From Microglena sp. YARC (lineage: Eukaryota > Chlorophyta > Chlorophyceae > Chlamydomonadales > Chlamydomonadaceae), in the NCBI GenBank assembly GCA_022414725.1, contig CM039467.1, positions 18,446,864-18,510,863 on the forward strand: 64,000 bases of DNA, in the 5' to 3' direction. Below the pieces are notes generated by a model. That model had not been told where the DNA came from. It searched no databases and was given only the letters and a program-made list of their open reading frames with translations. The position numbers and the translations under genes were made by a program. Shown here piece after piece: positions 21,458 to 29,125 of this stretch (the first letter of the stretch is position 1; each line of letters begins with the position of its first letter).

Positions 21458-21874
21458 ATGCTGAATATCGGCTTGTGTATGCAGATGAGTGATTACAAGA
21501 CCTGCATACAACAAGCACTAACTTTGTCATGCTCATTAAACCAACGAGAGAGTGTCCTCAAACTGATTTCTGCAGGATCGCATCCAACTAATTGTGATCT
21601 TTCTGCGGCTTCTCGAAACGGTCATTATGATTTAGTAAAAACATTACTTGCCCTCCCAAGTGCACAATATGATACAAGTACTGCATGTTATGTCGCACAA
21701 CACAACGGGTATCATGATATAGTGAACCTCTTATCATCCAACTTGCCTGCGGAGGCATGCTCAGAGGAAGCAGCGCATAGATCCCGGGCCAAAACCAATA
21801 CATGCTCTCTTTTCACTTCGTATTCGATGTCTGGAGATTGCAATTTCTTGCATCAACCGCTTCTGCTCTTGTGA
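21458..21874 (+). CDS. Ankyrin-repeat protein
   Basis: An intact 138-residue frame from the ATG at 21,458. Ankyrin repeats are seen in ESVLKLISAGSHPTN, DLSAASRNGHYDLVKTLLAL and CYVAQHNGYHDIVNLLSSNL, at about residues 28-100. The C-terminus is low in recognisable structure and ends just before a MITE-B copy, so it may be shortened. Its role would be protein binding; the partner is unknown. It is one of the few unbroken genes here. Confidence 0.6.
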   Translation: MLNIGLCMQMSDYKTCIQQALTLSCSLNQRESVLKLISAGSHPTNCDLSAASRNGHYDLVKTLLALPSAQYDTSTACYVAQHNGYHDIVNLLSSNLPAEACSEEAAHRSRAKTNTCSLFTSYSMSGDCNFLHQPLLLL

Positions 21875-21914
21875 CATCAAAGCTATCAAAGTTCTCGGTG
21901 TACGTTGTACCACT

Positions 21915-22012
21915 ACGTTACAGTCAACGGAATACTTAAATGAAACCGCTTCGTGTACGGCACACCTTGCGGTGTAACCTAATGTTGTCGCGACCACCGG
22001 AGGGGGGCAGAA
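21915..22012 (+). mobile_element. MITE-B copy
   Basis: The order is ACAGTCAACGGAATACTTAA, AATGAAACCGCTTCGTG, then the GGCACACCTTGCGGTGTAAC palindrome and GTCGCGACCACCGGAGG. It is inverted relative to 8,188-8,296. Confidence 0.6.
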
Positions 22013-22024
22013 TGCCACCTTTGT

Positions 22025-22231
22025 GTGGCATCTGATGGATTCGCCAATCATGATTGGGACATTGTACAGAACATAGCGTCCCAGTGGTTGCGAGCGTGGT
22101 GCTCGGCGCGCAAGATCCAGCGCACGTACCGCAATTACATCGAGCACAAAGAGATCCAGCGCCAAAAGCGCCTCCTCATCACAATCCCCAGGATCGTGTC
22201 ATTGCTCAAGGATTGCATGGGTCGCGAATAA
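22025..22231 (+). CDS. IQ-motif protein, 5' end truncated
   Basis: The frame contains ARKIQRTYRNYIEHKEIQ, an IQ-type calmodulin-binding helix (IQ...R..), with a preceding W-rich helix and a following basic helix. No in-frame ATG exists; the frame begins right after the MITE-B copy, so the start was probably removed by that element. A 3' neighbour is a MITE-A end at 22,273. Calcium/calmodulin binding is inferred from the motif only. Confidence 0.4.
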   Translation: MASDGFANHDWDIVQNIASQWLRAWCSARKIQRTYRNYIEHKEIQRQKRLLITIPRIVSLLKDCMGRE

Positions 22232-22272
22232 GTAATTATTCGAGAACAACTGTTTTTTTTTTTTACCTTCAT

Positions 22273-22338
22273 CGAACCAATCAATTGGGTTCAAGGGTCA
22301 CCGGTAAGGGTGTCCCACAAATTCTGTCTCTGACTGTA
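22273..22338 (-). mobile_element. MITE-A terminal fragment
   Basis: The outer MITE-A sequence ends at 22,338 in TCTCTGACTGTA and overlaps the 3' end of the phosphatase frame region. Confidence 0.65.
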
Positions 22339-22352
22339 CTTTAAGACATACC

Positions 22353-22887
22353 TCACTCTCCATCAGATATGTCTTTTGTTTTTGTTGCATCCTGAGAGAG
22401 AGCATTTTGCTCGACCGGATTGTCGTGATCGATTGTGATGATGAGGCTTCTGTTGCTCTCCTCGCGCTTTTCCACGAGGTAATTGCGCGTCTGAACAAGG
22501 TATTTTGGGAAAGGATCGACATGCGGTCTTCGGGAACGTATGTGCATCAATGCATGCTCAAACTTCCATCCAACATGTTGGACCATATAACACAGCGTCA
22601 CACAAACAGAGCGACTAACCCCCTCAAGGCAGTGCACAAACACACAACTTTTTTTTTTTATGAGCTGCAATTATGAAATCCCATGCATTTGCTAAACGCA
22701 ACAGAAATATCAGTTGATGGGCAATCATCCGGCATATCAACTTTAGCATATATTAGCCCCACGCGTTCCGTTACATTGCATTCCGTAGCAACGTTCAAAT
22801 ATGTGTGACGTTGTGGGTGGTGAGAAGATCACGGTCAAAAGATTCATGGAACCCGCCAACAATCAATCCAGGAAGTATCAAGGACAT
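22353..22887 (-). pseudogene. Dual-specificity protein phosphatase, two 1-base frameshifts
   Basis: From the ATG at 22,887 the minus strand reads MSLILPGLIVGGF and LLTTHNVTHI, the standard opening of the DSP domain. One frame over it reads LNVATEC and a middle block. After a run of nine A residues (22,652-22,660) it resumes with VFVHCLEGVSRSVCVTLCYM (about 22,580-22,640), the HC-X5-R active-site loop with the following S. The C-terminus (SRRPHVDPFPKYLVQ) completes the domain at about 150 residues. DSPs dephosphorylate Ser/Thr and Tyr, often on MAP kinases. Both breaks are single-base, one in a homopolymer, so the real gene may be intact. Confidence 0.75.
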
Positions 22888-23084
22888 CTCGTTTCTAAAC
22901 ACATCACATATATATTTAATGGATCGGATATGGCGCATGCTTCAGCACATGGAGCATGCCACCGAATCCAGCAGGAAACGCAAAATTAGCTTGTTGCATA
23001 GCCAACCTAAACGCACGGCGAACCGCTCCCCTGCGTGCGCTGCCTCCTCAAAGTCTCAAGTAGCGCCAGGGCTCTGGTGGGAAG

Positions 23085-23196
23085 TTTTTAACACACCCAA
23101 GTCAGCGACCATTCTTAACGCCAATTTTCTAACGGCTATGTCGTACATTTATTTCCATCTGATATATGTTTCATTTTACTGTTCCGCCGACTGTAG
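23085..23196 (+). mobile_element. Repeat C copy 1 (mariner-like end)
   Basis: A 112-bp segment starts AAGTTTTTAACACACCCAAG and ends TACTGTTCCGCCGACTGTAG. It is nearly identical to 26,205-26,327. Its right end, inverted, is CTACAGTCGGCGGAACAGTA, again a TACAGTC terminus. Just downstream (23,249-23,282) lies a family F terminal-repeat fragment. Confidence 0.65.
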
Positions 23197-23384
23197 AATT
23201 GTGCATCAACAAAAGTGTGTCTTCGCTTCCCCCCTCCCAAGCGTTTCAGTCAGACCGGTCAATAATGTTACAGTATATTGAATAAATTCAAGCGAGTCAT
23301 CAAATGAATCCAATACAATCCAATCTGCCCGCGCTCCCCATTCTGAAACCAATCTGAGAGTTGTCATGCCGAAACAGTGACGAA

Positions 23385-23567
23385 TTACATTATTACACAG
23401 TCAGCATCATCCTTGTCCATTCTCACACAGCGGCACTTCTTGCTGATCACTGAAATAACATTCCTAATGGTGACATCATCATTCCTGCTGGTCTTGGTGG
23501 AGACATGATCCCGAGTTGGAATATAAAGGAATATCTTCCTTGATATTGAAAGGTCAAAATGTTCCAA
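23385..23567 (-). CDS. Hypothetical protein
   Basis: A 60-residue frame contains VTIRNVISVISKKCRCVRMD. No family was recognised. The frame is open upstream without an obvious better start. Confidence 0.25.
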   Translation of the reverse strand: MEHFDLSISRKIFLYIPTRDHVSTKTSRNDDVTIRNVISVISKKCRCVRMDKDDADCVIM

Positions 23568-23722
23568 GAAGAATATGAACGAGAATTACGTGTGTTGATG
23601 GAAAAAAAACACGAAACCCGTCCGAAGCCTGAGCCTAATAGATGCCATCACCAATGACTTAACTGTGACATGGTTTTGCTGGAAATGGAAAGTTCTCAAA
23701 ATTATTGGTTATGAAGTCCAAA

Positions 23723-23932
23723 TCATTCATGTATGCGAGAAAGGTTGTTGTAGAGTTGTGTCTTCCTCTGATATCGGAAGCTTCTCAAGAAGTGCTTGTG
23801 CAAACCAATCAATGAAATACCCAATGTTGCCCATCCAGTAAGAGATGTTGCGTTCTGAAACAATCCCGACACAAGAGCACATAATGCAATAAACAGTGCC
23901 AAGAAGCGGATGTATCTATCTGGACTCTTCAT
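23723..23932 (-). CDS. Small two-helix membrane protein
   Basis: The frame from the ATG at 23,932 (MKSPDRYIRFLALFIALCAL) has two hydrophobic helices at about residues 8-25 and 32-48 and a basic tail. It is 69 residues long and intact. No family was recognised. The opening charge pattern suggests the N-terminus in the cytoplasm. Confidence 0.4.
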   Translation of the reverse strand: MKSPDRYIRFLALFIALCALVSGLFQNATSLTGWATLGISLIGLHKHFLRSFRYQRKTQLYNNLSRIHE

Positions 23933-24006
23933 CTTGGAGGTGCCGCTCCTCAAAATCGTGTTGCAACCTCCACGTCCCCCATCAGTTCCTTGCTGAAAAA
24001 CGTGAC

Positions 24007-24178
24007 AAATGGGCGTTCCTGCTCCCGGCCGATTTTGACTGGTTGCGAAACATGGTATGGAGCGGATTTGTGATTCCTTCGTGCTGATGTCTCAAGCTAG
24101 CGAGTCGTTCAGGATCCTAAATCCTAAATCCTGATTAGAAATTTTAAAAAATCGGCCGGGAGGCAGGAACGCCCATTA
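24007..24178 (-). mobile_element. MITE-D complete copy (172 bp)
   Basis: Terminal inverted repeats AATGGGCGTTCCTGCTCCC and GGGAGGCAGGAACGCCCATT bracket the same interior as 18,486-18,653, in the opposite orientation. Confidence 0.8.
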
Positions 24179-24269
24179 CAAGCAATCCCACACCCCTCTC
24201 ACATTCAGTAACCCACAGGGCTCCTCCGAGGATTCAGTGCTGCCTTGACAAACCCTGCGAGGAGATGTG

Positions 24270-24342
24270 CTGCGGGGGTTCAATGGTAGAGTATCCGGCC
24301 TTGGTCGAAGGAAAACGCGGGAGCTCGAATCCTGGCAGGGGC
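24270..24342 (+). tRNA. tRNA-like sequence, probably degenerate
   Basis: TTCAATGGTAGAGTATCC resembles a D-arm/A-box and GAGCTCGAATCC resembles a T-arm/B-box, at about the right distance. The middle reads CTTGGTCG, giving a GGT-like anticodon loop, but the anticodon and acceptor stems do not pair well. A tRNA remnant is more likely than an active gene. Confidence 0.3.
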
Positions 24343-24550
24343 GTTTCGGCTCTCACGGTAGTCGTTGACCGTATGAAACGTGACTGGTTCTAGCTTCGTG
24401 CGTACGAACCGGTGTCGATAATATCACGTCCTTAGTAGGGTCAACTGTTCCCCGCAGTGTGACTTACTTGGAAGTCAAATTTTCAATTTTCAATTTTTTG
24501 CTGCGGGGGTGGGTGATTGTGTGACATGTATGTATTTAAAAAAGCAATTA

Positions 24551-25014
24551 TCACAATACCGGCTGATCCAAATGAAATGCTGATACCCCAACCGAGGCAC
24601 ACGCCGTCATATACTCCGAAACGTGTTCAGGAGTCATAGCAGCGACGTCATCAGGCGATAACGACAACAACTTTTGCCTGAGATGGTCCTCAGACTCAGC
24701 AGCACGGGCCTCAGCCTCACGACGGGCAGTAGCTTCCGCACAACGGGCAGTAGCTTCATTGTCAGCACGGGCCTCAGCCTCACGACGGGCAGTAGCTTCA
24801 TTGTCAGCACGGGCCTCAGCCTCACGACGGGCAGTAGCTTCATTGTCAGCACGGGCCTCAGCTCACGACGGGCAGTAGCTTCATTGTCAGCACGGGCCTT
24901 AGCACGATAGGCCTCGTCACGATAGGCCTCGTCACGACGGTGGAGGTATATGAAAAGAGCAATGTTTGTTGCAACCGCTATAATAAGGGTTGGGTACATG
25001 TTGTTGACCATCAT
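24551..25014 (-). pseudogene. Membrane-anchored coiled-coil protein with 14-residue tandem repeats, one frameshift
   Basis: From the ATG at 25,014 there is an N-terminal membrane helix (TLIIAVATNIALFIYLH), then a basic stretch and about four copies of the 42-bp/14-residue unit EARADNEATARREA, strongly coiled-coil forming. The C-terminal block reads LRQKLLSLSPDDVAAMTPEH and ends at 24,553. One missing base near 24,862 in the third repeat breaks the frame. The layout (membrane helix, repeat coiled coil, short helical tail) is the same as in the gene at 27,395, although the repeats differ. Function is unknown; a scaffold or tether is plausible. Confidence 0.55.
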
Positions 25015-25261
25015 CCTGCGAGGAAAAGAAAGGCAAGCAATCGCTTTCCATGTATGTGGGGGAAATTATGTGGCACAGTGAACGCGCAAATGCACTTCCT
25101 TTATCAATCAATGTCTTTACCGATCATCAAATGTTTGAAGTGTTGAACCGCTCGACTGGACAATACAATGCCAGCAGATGTAACTGAGGTATCCCCTACA
25201 ATGCCCCTTTGTATGTCAGAGACCCACCCAAGGAACGAGGAAGAGGCACAGCCTCTTCCAG

Positions 25262-25378
25262 AAAATAGGGATTGATTGATGATTCTTATTTTTTGTTGAA
25301 ATAATTGTTGTTCCAGAGATGGAGAGTCTTTTCATAGGTGTTCATGTGAACACGTTTACTGTTCCGCCGACTGTAGAC
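25262..25378 (+). repeat. Repeat E unit joined to a repeat C end
   Basis: One 96-bp E unit, with the GTGTTCATGTGAACAC palindrome at about 25,338, runs straight into TTTACTGTTCCGCCGACTG, the repeat C terminus. Confidence 0.65.
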
Positions 25379-25457
25379 GTGAGCATGATGGATGTAGTGA
25401 ATGCACTTACATCTGCTAGATTGGATGGTATGTTATCCAGAATGGATACAAGAACAT

Positions 25458-25988
25458 CTATGTTGGAGCTGGTGATTTGTCTGCCACCAAGTGACCCACA
25501 TTCGCCACTACGGTATCATTCTTCGTACGAACTGTTACCGTCTCGTACCATCGACTTCTAGCCAGGTGGTACCGTTCCTCGTCATTGTACAGTTCATACT
25601 GTAGTTGCATCCACAACACGTCTGTGGTTTGATGCATACAAATCTGTAGTGCACAAGTGTGGTTTCCAATCGCCATCATATTGATTGCTATAGGAATTGT
25701 TATCGGTCGGATTTTTCCTACAACTGACAAGCTAGCTTTCCATGTCCATGCATCAACATCTCCTATATTGATCCGCACCCACTTTATATGTTGGATCCCC
25801 ATGCCAGCCAATGTGATGTTGCGCACCACATCACCCTCTCTAGGCAGTTCGTATTGTAGATATGACTCCCCATTGCTTTCCCTTCGGAGAAATTTGTCGC
25901 AGCTCAAGCATACCTGGTAGGACACCAATAGGTGTGGCCGCTTACCCGCTAATAGCATCATTAATGCCTGGTATTCATTCATACACAA
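25458..25988 (-). CDS. Hypothetical protein, possibly beta-rich
   Basis: An intact 176-residue frame, the longest unbroken one on this side of the island. It contains a CLSCDK pair near residue 28, then YELPREGDVVRNITLAGMG, HIKWVRINIGDVDAWTW and ITIPIAINMMAIGNHTC: alternating beta-type segments. The PREGD(V/L)V..I.L pattern recalls uncharacterised beta-sandwich proteins in large DNA viruses, but this is from memory of the pattern, not a match. The ORF begins beside a MITE-free stretch and its first ATG may be too early. Function is unknown. Confidence 0.5.
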   Translation of the reverse strand: MCMNEYQALMMLLAGKRPHLLVSYQVCLSCDKFLRRESNGESYLQYELPREGDVVRNITLAGMGIQHIKWVRINIGDVDAWTWKASLSVVGKIRPITIPIAINMMAIGNHTCALQICMHQTTDVLWMQLQYELYNDEERYHLARSRWYETVTVRTKNDTVVANVGHLVADKSPAPT

Positions 25989-26204
25989 TGTTTATACACA
26001 ATGTTTATACTGACGAACAACATTTGGAACATTATCGCTTGGTCAGATACTCGTTTTTCGAGGCGTACACGGAACAACTTTTTCCAGAAAACCGAGTGTA
26101 AACAACTTTTTCCAGATAACCGAGTGCAAACAACTTTTTCAGAAAGAACCAGTGTGCTTCATCTTCTGTTTCTGTTTCTACATACAGAACGACTGATGTT
26201 CGTA

Positions 26205-26327
26205 AACACAGAAGTTTTTAACACACCCAAGTCAGCGACCATTCTTAACGCCAATTTCTAACGGCTATGTCGTACATTTATTTCCATCTGATATATGTTT
26301 TATTTTACTGTTTCCGCCGACTGTAGT
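26205..26327 (+). mobile_element. Repeat C copy 2
   Basis: Nearly identical to 23,085-23,196 and in the same orientation, ending CCGCCGACTGTAG. Confidence 0.65.
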
Positions 26328-26343
26328 GAATTCCGTTGTTTTT

Positions 26344-26580
26344 TTACTCTGCAGCACCTAGGGTGATCAACATTGTCAACCCACCCTTTCTCACTTGGTC
26401 ATCATCGACATGACACAACACATCCAAATCGCCATTTAAATCCACGGAGCTAGATAACTCTGAGGCGGAGCTAGATAACTCTGAGGCACCTAGAGTGATC
26501 AACATGGTCAGCCCACCCTTTCTCAATTGGCTATCATTGACATGACACAGCACACCCAAACCATCATATAAACTTGTCAT
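26344..26580 (-). CDS. Small protein with an internal duplication
   Basis: An intact 78-residue frame has two halves with the same sequence: VLCHVNDSQLRKGGLTMLIT and VLCHVDDDQVRKGGLTMLIT, joined by a serine-rich linker made of two ASELSSS units. Differences between halves are mostly conservative, suggesting selection on the protein. No family was recognised. Confidence 0.5.
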   Translation of the reverse strand: MTSLYDGLGVLCHVNDSQLRKGGLTMLITLGASELSSSASELSSSVDLNGDLDVLCHVDDDQVRKGGLTMLITLGAAE

Positions 26581-26875
26581 GCTAACTTATATTCCTTGCT
26601 TGCAAAAAAATACGCGCATACACGCGCATTTGGATGCTGCCAAGTTGTATGCATGACAACCACCCACTCTTCTCACTCCAATTCCCTGATGTCCATTCAC
26701 ATGGGACCCAACCCCTTGAAAAACTGCCTCCATCGCTATTGACAACCCAGGACATCCGGATTCTATGGTATTTCTTTCACGAGTGCATTGGAGAAGATAT
26801 TTCTTTTTCTTTTACAAAACTGTGTAACTATTGTTCAGCGGTTATAATTGAGTTGCATTATTCATTCAATAAGTT

Positions 26876-26970
26876 TGACTAATGCCGCTATGGAAGGACA
26901 TGTGGATGTATGCAAGGTTCTGATGAATCTGAGTTCGCGGGCGAGGAGCACCGTCTCCTTGGTGGATTGG
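26876..26970 (+). pseudogene. Ankyrin-repeat remnant
   Basis: One repeat is readable, LTNAAMEGHVDVCKVLMNLS, then the frame ends. No other repeats flank it, so it is a gene fragment. Confidence 0.45.
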
Positions 26971-27089
26971 ATGTGATGGCCTCGTCCCTCATTCTCACGC
27001 ACGCCACGGCGGCGTCATCGAAAACAATTACTTGTGAAAAATAAACATGGTATCATTCTCATCAGACAGAGTTCGATTTCTACCCCAGG

Positions 27090-27258
27090 ATACAGAGATG
27101 GAGAGTCTTTTCAGATGTGTTCATGTGAACACGTTTAAAATAGGGATTGATGTGAGCCTCCGGCATTGTGTACAACAATCGACCGTCTGTCCAAAGTTGT
27201 ACATAGAGAATTGGAATTTTATTCAATATACTGTAACATTATTGACCGGTCTGACTGT
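27090..27258 (+). repeat. Repeat E unit joined to a family F transposon end
   Basis: A partial E unit (palindrome at about 27,118) is followed at 27,168 by the outer 92 bp of the family F element (ACAATCGACCGTCTGTCC to GGTCTGACTGTAAC). This is a solo transposon end. Confidence 0.65.
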
Positions 27259-27394
27259 AACTTGTGTTGACATTGTTTTCATTTATCACTTTGTATGTCT
27301 TTTGCCGGAGTGGTGGTACACTACAGTACATGGCCAAGAGATTGAGATTGCGTAACACACGACTTAAGAAACAATCATCAGAATTTATAACACA

Positions 27395-28183
27395 ATGATT
27401 GACAATTCTCAACTACTTATCTGCATCTCTACCTTCGCTATTATTTACATGGCTCGACTGAAGATTGAGCTTGAGACTGAGCTCGCTCGAAAGAAGGCAG
27501 ATGCTGCTCGAGTGAATAGTATGGAGATTGAGCTTGAGAATGCTCGAGTGAATAGTATGGAGATTGAGCTTGAGAATGCTCGACTGAAGATTGAGCTTGA
27601 GACTGAGCGCCTTCGAAAGAAGGCAGATGCTGCTCGAGTGAATAGTATGGAGATTGAGCTTGAGCTTGAGACTGAGCGCGCAGAAGCGCTTGAGAAGCAA
27701 CTGAGGTACGATCTGTCAAGCATGACTATCGAGCAATGGAATTCCCTGAACGATAATGACAGGCGTCTCAATGAGGATCTTTGCAAACAATACGGAATCC
27801 CCTCCCCAACATGCAGGAGTCGTCCTACCCAGGTTCAACCGAACAGGATGGCGAACGAATCTACGACAAGTGTTTCCATGTGCGCCTCGAAAAACGAGTG
27901 TAAACAACGCAAAATCCATACAGATTATTACAGCCATACAACTCGAATCTCTCTCTGTCGAATTCATTGTCGGGGCCATTCATTAATATTCAGTGCACGG
28001 ATGCGGTGGCGGATTCTCGTCCCTCATCGCCTCGCCTCGTATCGTACGAAATGTCATGATTACCAAAGCATTCGATACAAGACGGGGTCATCAATCATTT
28101 CAATCATATTCGGTCTCGGGTTGGCTGCACTGTTCAGACAGAGTTGCAAGGGGGACAGGTGTATCACTAAACTCAACAACTGA
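27395..28183 (+). CDS. Membrane-anchored coiled-coil protein with repeated MEIELENARVNS units
   Basis: The frame (ATG at 27,395) starts with a membrane helix (LLICISTFAIIYM), followed by about six repeats of the type ARVNSMEIELENARLKIELE, a continuous coiled coil to about residue 100. A helical block LSSMTIEQWNSLNDNDRRLN and a proline-containing tail follow. The protein proper probably ends near residue 150-165. The rest of the 262-residue frame, past a composition change at about 27,890, looks like read-through into repeat-like DNA. Repeat units contain 36- and 60-bp identical blocks, so length may vary between strains. Compare the gene at 24,551-25,014. Function is unknown. Confidence 0.6.
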   Translation: MIDNSQLLICISTFAIIYMARLKIELETELARKKADAARVNSMEIELENARVNSMEIELENARLKIELETERLRKKADAARVNSMEIELELETERAEALEKQLRYDLSSMTIEQWNSLNDNDRRLNEDLCKQYGIPSPTCRSRPTQVQPNRMANESTTSVSMCASKNECKQRKIHTDYYSHTTRISLCRIHCRGHSLIFSARMRWRILVPHRLASYRTKCHDYQSIRYKTGSSIISIIFGLGLAALFRQSCKGDRCITKLNN

Positions 28184-28275
28184 GGACATACACCCGCCTG
28201 CTACTACTACTGCTTGCAAGTTGCATTATTGAGTATAAAAACATCATGCATCATGATTGGAATAAGTAATCAAAC

Positions 28276-28569
28276 ATGAACGATCACTCAGCGATCACGA
28301 TCACTCCTCATTACCTTCGTCGTCGTTGCATCAAACGAACACCATTAAAAGATGTTGGCACTGTCGACTACGATGCAAACCTTCAAAAGGAGATTGAATC
28401 CATCCATGACCATTTCATGCACAAGAAAGAAGTACTTGAACGCAGAATATTAAAAATTGGAGCAGGACAGCGAACAGCAAATCAAATTCGCAACCCAGCG
28501 GAACACTATTGCCAAAATGGAAGGCAAAGTTGATTTGGTGCAGGTCGCTGAAAAACTATCGTCGTGTTG
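28276..28569 (+). pseudogene. Small coiled-coil protein, one frameshift
   Basis: The frame begins MNDHSAITITPHYLRRR, with helical segment EIESIHDHFMHKKEVLERRI. After a 1-base change near 28,455 the other frame continues EQDSEQQIKFATQRNTIAKM and ends VAEKLSSC. Repaired, it is about 97 residues, mostly helical. No family was recognised. Confidence 0.4.
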
Positions 28570-29053
28570 AAGCGATCGAGGATGAGTGCTGGGCTTCGAA
28601 AGTCACCTTGAAAGCGCCTGTACAAGTCGAGGAGGTGTCGTCACACGGGGTCGCCCCTCCTTGAAGCACAAGTCGTCGAGCCAGAGCCACACGTTCATTT
28701 GTGAAATGATAAACCGCGCGAAGAACGGAAAAAACGCCCGCAACCATCACAAACGTGACCCTCGCTCATGTGATCATGAACGGATTCGTTCTCGCCAATA
28801 CAGTCAACGGAAGCTTCGTGTACGGCACACCTTGCGTGAATCCATGTCCGTACGAGCTTTACATTTGAAGAGAAATTGGAAATTCAAGCTTACAAATAAT
28901 GAACATGTCAGGAAATACACTCGGACAATTACTTTTCTGTCAAGTGAGCTCTTAGTTCCTCTGGAATCGGCACGCCCCTCTCCCTGAGTGTAACGGGGTT
29001 AATTTTAAACCATTTCATTATATTCTCTATAGAGTCTGTGTTGACATGCATTA
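28570..29053. other. Intergenic with MITE-B end at 28,799-28,835
   Basis: Overlapping frames are open but unrecognised. TACAGTCAACGGAAGCTTCG and GTACGGCACACCTTGCG mark a shortened MITE-B end. Confidence 0.35.
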
Positions 29054-29125
29054 TACACTCGGACAAGGGAATTATGTTACATAATATGCCGAGTCCCCCA
29101 AAATCCTCTTGTATGTGTTTATCTT

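Noticed and set aside
24270..24342. Functional tRNA-Thr
   Set aside because: The A- and B-box-like strings are present but the acceptor and anticodon stems do not pair, so it is kept only as a low-confidence tRNA-like sequence.
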